A DNA stretch of 64,000 bases from contig JAGFBZ010000814.1 in the NCBI GenBank assembly GCA_018398805.1, positions 62,001 to 126,000 of the forward strand. Direction: 5' to 3'. This DNA is from Hirundichthys speculiger (taxonomy: Eukaryota; Chordata; Actinopteri; Beloniformes; Exocoetidae). Shown piece by piece: positions 31,957 through 43,329 of this stretch; position 1 is the stretch's first letter; each line of letters starts with the position of its first letter. The notes below the pieces were generated by a model. It ran no database searches. It was not told the origin of the DNA and saw only the letters and a program-made list of their open reading frames with translations. Made by a program: the position numbers and the translations under genes.

Positions 31957-34258
31957 GAGTATGGATATTTTCCGTTTGTCAAACTGAAGGGCAAGAGCCT
32001 TTACTGTGAGTTTAAGATTATTCAGCAACTGACTGTGGTGATATTAGATCAATTGAAAAAGTGTCAGCTTCTGAGAGAAATAAACTTGACAAAGTGCTGT
32101 AGAGGCTGAGGGGCTGCTGGCGATGATGACAAAAAGTGTTTGTGATCAATTCGTACACAAAGATAAAGAAAAGCTAGCTATACTGATTTTTTGCTAAATT
32201 CCCCTAATTTTGGTATGCCATCTTATCTGTTAATAAGTAAAGATGATGACTGCACATTCAGAGGAATAAAATAATAAAAAACTGCACTCTTGACTTAAAA
32301 TTAGACAAAAGCAACAAAACGCAATATCCTCCCACCAAAATGCACACTCAGTACAAAATTATATGAAAACTATAAAATAATTAATTCTCATTTGACACAA
32401 AATCAGCTTTGACTAGATGGGAGAAAATTAAAGGATATAGCAGGTGCTCTTTTAAAAAAAAGGCAACTAACAGCTGGATGGCAAATAACAAAGCAGAATA
32501 GCAAGAAGAAACCACCTGACTGAGCTTTAACTTGCAAACAAATAATATGGCCCTCTAAGTGCCTTTTTACACAAGTACAGTGAATTTAATTATTTTTTTA
32601 AATCATGTGGAAATTATTTTCCATCTCTATATTAGAAAATCTCTCCACCCCGATCCTCTACTCAAAGTGTATAGATTAAACTGCGCTGCTGTCAAATTCA
32701 TATCTTGCAGTCGATAGTATTCATGAGATTGCAGAGTGTCATCCAAGTTAGCAACTTCATACGTCAAATTCACCATTGTGAAGCAAGTCCTTCTCTTAAA
32801 TGTCTGCTTTATCAAGATTGAGACAGAGATTTGCACAGTTAATCAATGGGGAAGTACCCAGTCTAAACCAAAACTAACTCTGCAAAGTGCATAAATACTT
32901 AGAATCACCTACTGCATTTAAAACATTTACCTTTTAACCTTAATTCGGCTATGTCACATCTATGGAAATACAATAAAGTAGGATTGACAAACAACAAAAA
33001 CATGTCCCAAAACTGGAACATAACATAAAAAGAAAAAAAAAAAACTTTTCATTGATAGTGGAATAAAAACCATGTCACGATGGCTGAAATTCCTTTGTTC
33101 TTTCTGTTTGCATAATGTTCAGACTGTTCCTTGTGTGCTATGCTGACAATAAGTACTCCTGTCTCTGTCAGACGCTGAGTTTTACATTAGAAGCCTACCT
33201 CGGAATAAGAAAAGTACATATACAATATTTCTGTACAGATATGCCATCTTAGTACAGAGGAATACAAACAACTATGGACGTTATTTACCCAATATATGGA
33301 TGGAAGCATCTCAAATCCACCTTGGCAAACTAAATGAGACTTCCAGTAGTGATGCGCCATAAAATCCTGAAGTGTTTTATATAACAAATATTAAAAGACA
33401 GCAAAATTGTATTTTGAAAATTTAACAGGGCCATTCTCTTAATATGTTTTCCACATTTGCCAAAAGCACAAAAGTAAGCTAGCAGGTTCAATGCACTCCT
33501 AAAACATAGCACCTTCTTAATCATCATTTTAACTTGGCTGACCATGAATCATTTGACAAGGACTTTGTCCCTCATCAGCAAGGAATATTTCCCCAAGTAT
33601 CAAGGCTTTGTGTCAAAAGAATATTCGTTACAGGGCTTGGCAATAAGATAAACTGTACATACAACTTAAAACGGATTAACGGTTAACAAACGGTTAACAC
33701 ATCTGTGCCTGGTAGGTTCTTGGCTATGAGGTAGAACCTGGTGAGTTTCATTTAAGTTAAAATACTGTCTGTTATGAGTGTGTAGTTGCATCATGAGGTA
33801 TTGAACGGATATGTTACACGAAGCTTTGCACTGGCAGAAAAATCATTCCTTGTGAGTAAGTGACCTCCAGTGGCCACATGTGCAAAAACAGGTCAGGTAA
33901 AAAGGTGATATGACAAGCATCTTACCAGAGCTTTCACATTATCAATTATTGCAACATGCCTATATAACTCTGTAAATATGTTTTTAAAAAACATGGAAAG
34001 ATAAAAAGAGAAATCAACTGGAGGTCTTGATTATTAGGACCTCCTTAAAAATAGTAAGTTGTTACTCCCTTTGCTTGAAAGAATTTCTATAAAGCACCCA
34101 TGTTCTTTCTGCTTTTAGCTTTTAACTTTCACAAAATTAGCAGAATCCCTTGACTCAAGAAATGTCCATAGCAGAGGGAGTTGATTCAAAAAGAAGTGGG
34201 TCATTTAAACTGAGTTTAAATCAACAGTTCTTAAAGCTTCCTTAACCTGAAGCAGGAC
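30220..34258 (-). other. zbtb34: probable long 3' UTR of zbtb34
   Basis: About 4 kb of AT-rich DNA follows the zbtb34 stop without any convincing frame. It includes A-runs near 31316 and 31921 and a (TA)n/(CA)n microsatellite at about 30343-30408. Mammalian ZBTB34 also has a long 3' UTR, so this is the simplest reading. Confidence 0.45.
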
Positions 34259-35782
34259 CTAAAAATCACATCTGGATGCTTGAGCCTCCTCTGGACTGCA
34301 TTTTGAACTCTCTTCCATATCATTGGCCGGTGCCTCTTCTGCATATTGTGCCTCAAAGACCATCCCTTCCGACGTCTCCTCTTGGTCCTTCTGGCCTGAG
34401 CTTCCCTCCGTCCTCTCTGGGGAGTCCACATGATTGTTGACCTCTGACGCTCCCATGTGCTTCTTCCTCAGGTGCTGGTTGAGGGTGCCCTGAAATGGGA
34501 AGCATTTACCACAGATCTGACAGTGGAAGGGCTTGTTGTCTGTGTGTCCACGGATGTGGTACTCCAGCTGATCTTTCCTTGTATACTTCTTGCCACAGAA
34601 TTTGCAAACAAATGGAGTAATTCCCATATGTAGGCGCATGTGGCGGTCCAGGCTCCCCTTCTGATTGAAGGTCTTTCCACAGTAGATACAAATGAGGCGT
34701 TCATTGTAGGGGTACCACTGGCTTCGCAGGCTACGCTCTCGGACATCGTTCTCCAACCCAGCGCGCCCTACAGATGATTCACCATCATCTGAACCTGATT
34801 TTAAATGGCTCAGCACACCTGCTGGGATGGTCACTGGACGCTTTGCTCTCGCTCGCCCACCTCTGAAGCCACTGAGCATGGAACGAGAGGGACTGGAGTT
34901 AAGATTGACAAAGCATGAGGAGGACAGCCCTGAGTAAGAATAGGCAGCAGGCTGGATGACAGGACCATAAGAACCCACACTAACAGCCAAAACCTGTTCT
35001 CCATCCACCAACTCTGTATGGTAGCCATCGTCACCAGCTGAGGAACTGTCTGAGTAAGTTGGCATGTTGGTCTTTTCTATCTTCACGTGCACATCTGTTA
35101 CTTGCCCATCTTTGCCAATAAGTTCGACTTGTTCTGTTTCGCCCTCCATTGGCGCCTCGTGCTCTGACACACTATCACTACTTCCACGGTCCGACTGGGC
35201 CTCCTCTTGGTGCTTTACTCGATTCTGGCCTTTTCCTGCGAGCTCCAACCGTGCTTCATGCACTGCCTGACCTTGCCGGGAGTAATAAGGGGGGGAGATC
35301 TGCGTAGGATTTATAAAGAGGTTGCTGTCATTCATCCCATTGCGGCTCGTCTGCAAGTTGTCCTTCTCTGGGCTGCAAACATTAACTGGGAGGCTGATCT
35401 TGGAATGGATGTTCTCCAGGATTTGGGTGCATTTGTCAATGATCGACTGCATCTGTAGAAAGCTTGCTGCAGTGAGGAAACTGATGATATCCTTGAGCTG
35501 CAAAGACATGTGACCTGTGTAGCAGAAAGCCAGGAGCTGCTCAAACACCTCAGGGCTTTTAATGACCGAAATGGAAAGGCCGCTCATAGTGCTGAGAGCT
35601 GAGTGGTCACGGAAGTAAGGTGAACTAGCTGCCAGAACAGCCTTGTGGGCTCGAAATGGCTGGCCCTGAATGTGAACTATAATGTCACACAGTTTCCCTT
35701 GGAGCCGCAACTCATTGAGCTGGGTCAGAACAGTGTTACTGAACTCCGGCACATCAAACTCGATGTAGCTGCCGTCGTCCAT
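34259..35782 (-). CDS. zbtb34: Zbtb34, BTB and C2H2 zinc-finger transcription factor
   Basis: A single uninterrupted 507-codon exon. Residues about 8-125 form the BTB/POZ dimerisation domain (LRLQGKLCDIIVHIQGQPFR, then HKAVLAASSPYFRDHSALST). A serine/acid-rich linker contains SDSSSAGDDGYHTELVDGEQ, and three C2H2 fingers lie near the C-terminus, with ligands at C365/C368/H381/H385, C393/C396/H409/H413 and C421/C424/H437/H442. These sequences match vertebrate ZBTB34 closely and differ from ZBTB43. The family is nuclear and generally repressive; its targets are poorly known. The chosen start, MDDGSYIEFDVPEF, aligns with the mammalian one, but the frame stays open upstream to the acceptor at 35815 and beyond it into exon 1. 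The stop is TAG at 34261-34259. Confidence 0.97.
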   Translation of the reverse strand: MDDGSYIEFDVPEFSNTVLTQLNELRLQGKLCDIIVHIQGQPFRAHKAVLAASSPYFRDHSALSTMSGLSISVIKSPEVFEQLLAFCYTGHMSLQLKDIISFLTAASFLQMQSIIDKCTQILENIHSKISLPVNVCSPEKDNLQTSRNGMNDSNLFINPTQISPPYYSRQGQAVHEARLELAGKGQNRVKHQEEAQSDRGSSDSVSEHEAPMEGETEQVELIGKDGQVTDVHVKIEKTNMPTYSDSSSAGDDGYHTELVDGEQVLAVSVGSYGPVIQPAAYSYSGLSSSCFVNLNSSPSRSMLSGFRGGRARAKRPVTIPAGVLSHLKSGSDDGESSVGRAGLENDVRERSLRSQWYPYNERLICIYCGKTFNQKGSLDRHMRLHMGITPFVCKFCGKKYTRKDQLEYHIRGHTDNKPFHCQICGKCFPFQGTLNQHLRKKHMGASEVNNHVDSPERTEGSSGQKDQEETSEGMVFEAQYAEEAPANDMEESSKCSPEEAQASRCDF

Positions 35783-35815
35783 TTCTTGGATGTGTTTCTC
35801 CAGTTTGTCGGCAGC
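35783..35815 (-). other. zbtb34: zbtb34 exon 2, in-frame leader before the main ATG
   Basis: The minus-strand acceptor TTTCCTTTTCACACCAG ends at 35816. The following 11 codons, AADKLEKHIQE, are in frame with the main ATG and have no stop. They would be translated if initiation occurs in exon 1. Confidence 0.75.
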
Positions 35816-35956
35816 CTGGTGTGAAAAGGAAAGAAGAAGAGAAAACTTTAGGTTTTGTTTTGTGCTTTTGCAACAGACAATAAATGCACTGATCCAAAGT
35901 ATTCAGCCTTGACACCAAATATTGTTACTGGGCTTTGCAAGTTGGTCAATAAGGTA

Positions 35957-37038
35957 TACCCTTGCCCATTCGCGGTTTACCGTTCGTGGTCCCGCATCAT
36001 CGCAGATTTTGGTCTCAAAGTTTTTTTTCATAATGTATTTGAATTTGTAGTAGTCCCAGCAATTTCATGAATTTCTTAGGCCATTTTTAGCAGAAAAACA
36101 CTCACATTCACCCAAACTGGTAAATAATTTTAAAACAATGTCAGTTATTACAAAGATTAAAAAAAAAAAAAAAAAAAAAAAAAGAGAGCCATGTCAAATG
36201 CCCCATGATGTATCTGCCATAACACGATATTGCTGTAGGACCTCTTGAAGTCAGATCAGTCACGAGACTGCATCTGTTACAGCTTTAAAGGTACATAAAA
36301 CAAGCGTACCCCTTTAGTGACGCCTGCCGTTCACACAGAAGTTATCAATGAACAGGGGGGCTAGGGTTTATACAATACTGCTATTGTCATTGTTCAGATG
36401 AACTTTGTTCAGTGTGATGTAAATAAACCAAGCGTAAAATGCATTCCAGTTTCCTCTTCATTGAAACAAAAGATGTTGTGTAAAAGCATCAGACCGATGT
36501 CACTGTGACCGCAATTCTCTTTTGAGATGGTGCGTGATCCATCATGGCAGCCTCCAGCTGCTAGAAAATAAACTTTTCTCTCTATGTCAAATTTTTTTCG
36601 TTTTCAGCTGATCCTGAATACTCATCATTTATAGTGGAGTACATCGTCGACTTAAATCATCTCGAAGATTATATTGGTGATATCTACAATAACCTACAAC
36701 ATGGGACAATCGAACAAAGCCATAATAAAAAATAAAAAATTAGAGAAGAGAGAGTTAATTCAGTACATAAATTCTTTAATTACCTTGGGAGGGCCCGACA
36801 TAAACCTAAACAAGTATTATTATTATTATTGTTACTATTGTTATTGTTGTTATTATTAAGTAAGTAATAAATTATGTGCTCTATTAATGAGTTAGAATGT
36901 TTTTAGAATTTGTTCGCAAAGCATATTTTAGCATATATAATATCATACATAGGCCTTTTAAAACTGCATCATTTATTCACAGATTTTTGGGATTTGCGGG
37001 TGGAGGAAGGAAAGTAACCTACGCAAATAATAAGGGTA
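35957..37038. mobile_element. pogo-like MITE in zbtb34 intron
   Basis: Ends TACCCTTGCCCATTCGCGG and the complement of TACCCTTATTATTTGCG are flanked by TA on each side (35955-35956, 37039-37040). GCGG and CGCAGATTTT motifs inside resemble pogo-type repeats. The inverted repeat is short and diverged. Confidence 0.5.
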
Positions 37039-37629
37039 TATACTGTAGCCTTAGTATAATGATGATCCATTACCATTGTTCAATTAACAAGTCTTATCAT
37101 GTGAAAGAGACTAAAAGGCATCAGGCTTGACTTTAACATTTTTATCAAAATAAAAAATAATTCCCTAAGACAAAATGTAACAAATCAGCATAGATATAAA
37201 TGTAATGATCTGTTTATTTGTTATTAAAAAAAAAAAAAACAACCAGCAGAAACAAATAATCGTACACCAGCATTGAGATTTTAAATGAAACAAAATAAGA
37301 ATGTAGTTGCTTAAACTGAACATATACAGAAAGAAAATCCATGTAAAGGTCAAATGTCATCAACAAATGTAAATGGATGAGCTCATGGATCGGTTTAATT
37401 TTCCAACATTCGATACACATATTTTGCCAATATCAAAACTGACATCCCTTCCTCTATTAGATCATTCCTACAGCTGACTGCAGCATTTATCAAATTCCAT
37501 AGTTAAAGTAAACACAATATTCCACAAATCAGTTTCCTATGAAACAAAACCCCTCTAATTCAAGTCCTGCATTAATTCCTACTTTTTTGAAGTTCTCGCA
37601 ACAATTGAATCATAGGCAACTGGACTTAG

Positions 37630-37685
37630 ATTTGTCTTAGAAGACGTTTCGCCTCTTATCCAAGCGGCTTCATCAGTTCTCAACG
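37630..37685 (-). ncRNA. hammerhead-ribozyme-like motif of Penelope-like element
   Basis: CTGATGA (37676-37670), helix II with GCC/GGC, GAAA (37650-37647) and a hairpin GTCTT-CT-AAGAC follow in order on the minus strand. The copy at 7.4 kb has GTCT-TCT-AGAC, so the hairpin is kept in spite of the sequence change. Helix I pairing and the cleavage site were not resolved. Confidence 0.55.
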
Positions 37686-37892
37686 GATCAGTCGGACTAG
37701 TCCGCACTAGTCAGACAAACAGTGGAGTATGACTCTGGTTTTTAACCTCTGTGGAGGTGTGTACCCACCACTTTCTAAAGACAATACTTCGTTAGTGGAG
37801 TTTCGCTGGACCCTTTGTTTGGGTCAGGAAAGCCACACCAGTGAAAGGACAGTCGTTAGGGGTGAGTGGGGCCACTGGTGGACAACAGTCGT

Positions 37893-38478
37893 TAGGCATG
37901 AGGTGTGGTTGCCAGTGAACGACTGTCGTTATGCTTATTTGAGCAACCTGAGTTTAGTTTCGGGCAGTCCTTGTTATTCAGTCTCTTAGGAACAGTAGCG
38001 AGTGCTGCATTGTAAATGGGAGATAGATGAAATCTTAAGCCACCTCCCTGTTTAGAGACGGCTTTTCTAATTTAACGTAGATGGATTCTTTTACTCCTCT
38101 CTCAAACCATCTGTCCTCTCTGTCCAAGATTTTCACGTTTTTGTCCTCAAAAGAGTGAGCCTTCTCCTTCATATGAACATAAACCGCAGAAACTGGACCT
38201 GAGGAGTTCGCCCTTCTGTGTTGAGCCATGCGTTTGTTCAGTGGTTGTTTGGTTTCCCCAATGTATGAGTCTTTGCATTCCTCACTGCATTGGACAGCAT
38301 ATACCAAATTACTTTTTTGCGTGTGGGGTACCCTGTCCTTGGGGTGTACTAGTTTCTGCCTGAGGGTGTTACCTGGTTTGAAACACACAGGAATTTGGTG
38401 TTGATTAAAAATTCTCCTGAGTTTTTCAGACACCCCAGGACACGTAGGGTATGACAATGTTCCTGCGCTTGTTCCCAT
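37893..38478 (-). pseudogene. Penelope GIY-YIG endonuclease, frameshifted
   Basis: The frame 38478-38035 carries the linker with NTLRQKLVHPKD, the Cys motif YAVQCSEECKDSYIGETKQP (with the YIG core) and the downstream EDRWFERGVKESIYVKLEKP. One base appears to be missing in the G-run near 38050, which ends the frame at 38035; an adjacent frame continues to about 37893. It joins the RT upstream through a one-base insertion at 38438-38439. Confidence 0.85.
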
Positions 38479-39919
38479 CCTCAGCCCTCTCTGAGATATT
38501 GTTCTTGTTGGATCGTTTTGTTCTGTTGAAAGTCCAGCTAGGGTAGCCGCAAGTTTCCAACGCCCTCCTCACATGTTTGTGTTCCTGTTCCTTTGCCTGC
38601 GTAGTGGTAGGAACCTTATCAGCCCTGTGCTGTAGGGTTCTGATAACTCCCAGTTTGTGTTCCAGCGGGTGATGTGAGTCGAACAGAAGGTATTGGTCTG
38701 TGTGTGTGGGTTTTCTGTAAACCCCAATGTGGAGGCTCCTGTTCCCATCCAAGTGTACATCACAGTCTAAGAAAGGAAGGTGGTTGTCATTAACATCTTC
38801 TCTAGTGAACTTGATGTTCTTGTCCACTGAGTTGATGTGCTCAGTAAAAGCCTCTAGTTCCTGGGATTTGATTTTCACCCACGTGTCATCCACATATCTG
38901 AACCAGTGGCTTGGTGATGTACCCTTGTACGAGCTCAGTGCCTTTTGTTCTACTCTTTCCATATATAGGTTTGCCACAATGGGGGATACTGGTGACCCCA
39001 TAGCACAGCCATGTTTCTGTCTGTAAAAATTGCCGTTAAACTGAAAGTATGTGGTGTTAAGGCACAACTCCAGTAACTGGCAAATTTGTTCTGTATTGAG
39101 ATTTGTTCTGTCCGGTAATGTACTTTCCTGTGTAAGATGATGCTTCACCGTTTCCACTGCTTCCTTGATTGGTATGCAAGTGAATAAGGATGTTACATCA
39201 TATGATACCATGGTTTCATCCAGTTCTAGCCTTACACCCTGGATTTTGTCTGCAAATTCATGCGAGTTGTGTATGTGGTGTGGTGTGTTACCCACCAGAG
39301 GAGCTAAAATGTTAGCTACATGCTTTGCAATATTGTATGTTACCGAGTTTATGCTACTGACGATGGGTCTGAGTGGGACCCCTTCTTTATGGATCTTGGG
39401 GAGTCCATATAGACATGGAATGGTGTCTTGTGGGTAGAGTTTGAGGTACTGAGGCCGGTCAACCGCTCCATCATTTTGTAGTGTTTGTAGGCATTGTATC
39501 ACCTTCTTTTTGTACCCGCTGGATGGGTCTCGCTTCAGGATTTCGTAGGTGTTAGCATCACTGAGTAGTGTGGAGACTTTATCATGGTAGTCAGTTGTAT
39601 TTAGGATAACTGTGCATCGTCCTTTATCCGCTGGAAGGATTGTGATGTTTTTGTCTTTGCTCAGAGCCACTACAGCTTTTCTTTCTTGAGCAGTGAGGTT
39701 CGAAGATGGGGTTTTGGCACTGGACAAACTTGCCGACACTTTGAGTCTGAGCTGCTCTGCTTCAGTCTCATTTAGATTGTTTTTCCTTATAGCTGACTCT
39801 GTGCATTGATATTTGATGGACGTATTAGGCAGCCAATAAATGTAAGGATGATCAGTACATTGATTGGTCAGAGTTCTTCTCTGATTATAGTTTTGATGTT
39901 TTTTTTTTTTTGCAAACAT
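38426..39919 (-). pseudogene. Penelope reverse transcriptase, frame open over 497 codons
   Basis: The frame runs without a stop from 39919 to 38426. It contains LPADKGRCTVIL, YGLPKIHKEGVPLRPIVSS, YDVTSLFTCIPI, the HGCAMGSPVSPIVANLYME block and FRYVDDTWVKI with the catalytic YVDD. The N-terminus begins in an A-rich Lys stretch and may be truncated. An extra base at 38438-38439 shifts it out of the endonuclease frame. Such preservation suggests recent activity of the family. Confidence 0.9.
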
Positions 39920-40301
39920 TTTATTTCAGTGGGTGCAATGGGAATGTGAAAAGGTTTTCAGGCAATATTGTAAAAAGTGCTGCAAAAAAAGAACACCCAC
40001 CCCACATTTAACTTTATTAATTAAACTTCAAGATCATAGTTGGTGAAATCTATTTATATCAAATCTTTTTTTCTCTCTGCAGCCATGTTAATTTGTATTT
40101 TGGGTTTTCTTAGTTTTATCTTTAAGTACACATCTAACATTCTCACATTCATCCACCCCCAACACTTTTGATCCAACTCAGCTTCAGCTTCTTTAGTAAA
40201 GTTCAGCTCTTTTGGCTAAATAAATTAGTTTTTCATTTGCAGTTCCCTGTGGGATCTCCGTTTTGAAATTTACTCTTCAGTGGGAACTACGTTTTTTCAC
40301 T

Positions 40302-40812
40302 CAGGGGTCCCCAACCCCCAGTCCCCGGCCCGGTACCGGTCCGTGGGTCATTTGGTACCGGGCTGCAGAGAAAAAATAAATAACTTCCATTATTAACATT
40401 TCTTTTTTACTATCCAAGTCTAAATTATGTTTTATTTTGAAAAATGACCAGATTCTCTCCATTACATCTGTCTATGACAAGACTTCAAGACCCGTGTCTC
40501 GGTCACGTGATATATTTAAACCGCCAAACTGGCAAAATTAGTAAAAAACAAACGTCCTCAGAAAGTGTCTTTGCACGGAGAGAATATTACCGATGTTCTG
40601 TTGTTGGCGCGATGTTACAAGGAGGCTTCTAATAAAGTTGCACATGAATACACCGTGGATTGATGTTTATTACAATTTATAGAAAATACCACAGTTTTTA
40701 TGCCGGTCGTATCGTTTTATTTTGTTGTATTTATCTGCAACACCTTTTACTGGTCTGCGAAAACATTACCTGACATTAAACCGGTCTGTGGCTAAATGGT
40801 TAGAGACCAGTG
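40302..40812. mobile_element. hAT non-autonomous element
   Basis: It begins CAGGGGTCCCCAACCCCCAG with the GGTACCGGTCCGTGGGTCAT block and ends AAACCGGTCTGTGGC...GAGACCAGTG, both well-known ends of a fish Charlie-type hAT family. I could not find a matching 8-bp target repeat. Confidence 0.75.
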
Positions 40813-40829
40813 CTTTAATTGACATCATG

Positions 40830-42597
40830 AGTTCTCCAACACACCATTTCAGTTCTCTACCAGTTCTCCTCACATCACAGATCAATTCTTTGAATCGTCT
40901 GATGTTTCTCCTTACGCTTATCCTCTCCTGCTCTCTGTCAGCCTCATAATTATGAGGATGTCATCTGTCATTTGTGTGTATACAAATTTCTAATCTCTTC
41001 CCTGTAGGATTTCCCATCTGGATCTCAATGGAATCATTAACCTTAGTTGGACTTTAAGATGGTATTAAACAATACATTTTCATGATTCTTTATCAAAATA
41101 AAATTTAGTTCTTTTTATGCATCCTTTTCTAAGATTGTTGCATCTGATTTTGCATAGTTATTTCAACACAAGTCACTACAAGTAAATAAGAACATTTTGG
41201 AGTTATTAAGAAGTTTGTTTTGTCACTTCGTGTAGGTGTATAAATCCATTTCCAGCACCTAAGCTTAACCAGACCAGTGGGAACTTTTTCAGATGGGGTT
41301 ATTGGAAGCACAGAGAACCATATATAGCCCCTTATCATACTCTGGGATATAGTATAACATAACAGACTTATAACAAATTCTGTGAAGTGTGCATTTTGAT
41401 GACTATTATCACCATTTACCTAAAGGACAACTATCCCGACGGTCTGTTTGATATGAGGTTTTTCTTTTTTTCAATTTCATTTTAAAACACACCAGGAGGC
41501 AGGATGTATTGTAGATAAAAATTCTTCCACAGTTGTGATGCAGTTTGTGCTCTGTCTTTTTCTTTAGATACTGTATATCAATCCTTGTCATTAATTGCAG
41601 AGCCAGGTCCAATTCACTGCAGCAAAGACATTCAGTTTCTGTATGATTGTACTCAATTGTGCAACCACCTATTCCCTGGCTGTACTGTTGCCAGGTTACT
41701 CGAATATTACCTGGAAACAATTCAGCTGCAGGCAATCACTGCACCCAATAAGTGGTGCTTTGCCAAAATACACAGGCCTGCATTAGGGACTATATTTTGC
41801 CATGGTCATGCTCACAGAGTATGCATGAGAGAGGTGTATGCAACTACCGTCAAAACAAGCAGAAAGGTTGGTTAACTTGAAGAAAGGGTGACAAATCACT
41901 TTTCTCGGCCAGAGTAAAATACTTGGTCTTTTTTTTTGTACAGTCTCCAAACCTCCATAGATGACAGATGTTTTTCATATTAATCACATAACACTTACGT
42001 AATTATTATGGGAATGTAAAAACGATTTTAACAAATAACACGAAAAAAGCGTATTGAAATGATCACCTAACCTAGCTTTCAAAAGCACTCAATGAATTTA
42101 TAAATGTTATATCTAATAAAAAAATCACCGTTTACATGTACTTTGATACAGCTGTACTTCAATGAGAAAGTTAGTTCATATGTACAGTTCATTGCAAGGT
42201 TAGGGTAAAACTAACCTGTCTCATGACTGTCTGAGGCAGGAAATAGGAGATCTTGTGATGGCAAGACTGTAATAACAACATTATTCAAAGGAATTTAGCT
42301 AGTCTGCCCAACACATCCCGACATTTACTTTATTATATTCATTTTTTCCTCCTTTCTTGAGAAAAAGAAATGCAGGCAAAGGCGTAACAATGTGAAATTG
42401 TAAAGTAAACACCGACAGTAAGCTAGGGGTGGGGCTACGCCATGAGTGAAAAGAAACACACAGACTATCACCACTTTAAAGATAAAACAAAGGATCAGAT
42501 TATACTGATATAGTGTATTCAGCACTGTCTGACTTTATATCTTGTATTAATAAATGTTCTAGCAACTGTTCATTTACACTATGTATAAATAGTATAT
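40830..42597. other. zbtb34 intron, nothing recognised
   Basis: No exon or defined repeat. Short frames on both strands are not supported. Confidence 0.45.
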
Positions 42598-42605
42598 GTT
42601 ATTAT

Positions 42606-43316
42606 TAGTACTGTCAGTCAATTAAATTTTTAAAATCGCCATTAATCACAAGATTTTCATAGTTAAATCGCAATTAATCGCATTCTTCTTAATGTTCTGT
42701 TCATCCATCCATCCATCCCCATTTTGTTCCTATACAGGGTCACGGGATCTGCTTTATCTTTTTTTTAAGTCTTTAGTTTGAAAACCGGAAGTCCACCAAT
42801 GCTGCCGTACTTTTTTGGGGGGGGCTTAATTCATCATGCTTGTTTGTGTATTTAGTCGGGGTTGCTGCTTGACCGCAGTCATTTGCTGACGGTCCCTAAG
42901 CTCCACGGCTGCAGCGAGGTACTCAGAAGGACATTCAGCGCTGTTCCTTGGAGTTTTTGCCGCACTCACTGAGCTTGGAGGGTTGATGACACTAAGTTTA
43001 AAGAGAGAAAAAAAAACAAGCGAATGTCAGATGTGAAACTAACTTTATCGCGCCCTGCGGTGGTATCTTAATTCACAGCGATAGTAAATACAAATAACCT
43101 TTTTCTTCTCAACAGACCCATCTGGCAGCACCTTAAGGCTAAACTTGCCGTTCATAAGACTCTTTTCCGTCGCCATGTCTGTCCCACACGTTGACTGTAA
43201 ATACACTTATTGATCGAGGGTCACATTTACAGAAACGTGTGTGCTTTAATCTTGTGTTAAAAATAATAGTGGCGTTAAACAGGATTTGCGTTAACACGTT
43301 AACATTGACAGCCCTA
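42606..43316. mobile_element. hAT element with perfect target repeat
   Basis: Termini TAGTACTGTCAGTCAA and TAGGGCTGTCAATGTTAA (complement of the right end) are flanked by GTTATTAT at 42598-42605 and 43317-43324. The TTAATCGC and GTTAACACG subterminal repeats are typical of the family. A CCATCCATCC...GGGTCACGGG retroposon fragment lies inside. Confidence 0.9.
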
Positions 43317-43329
43317 GTTATTATGTATA

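Larger units (their letters stand above)
37593..39919 (-). mobile_element. Penelope-like retroelement, near-intact
   Basis: The element encodes a reverse transcriptase followed by a GIY-YIG endonuclease, the signature pair of Penelope-like elements. Only two one-base frameshifts separate it from an open coding region. Its 3' (left) end is shared with 7386-7665. The 5' (right) end stops in an A-rich stretch near 39900 with no terminal repeat seen, so it is probably 5'-truncated. It lies in the zbtb34 intron in the sense direction of that gene. Confidence 0.93.

Noticed and set aside
34231..35544. Several open frames overlapping zbtb34 on both strands
   Set aside because: They are alternative-frame shadows of the long conserved zbtb34 exon.
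36674..36859. Frame with TAT/TGT repeats
   Set aside because: Low-complexity sequence inside the pogo-like element.
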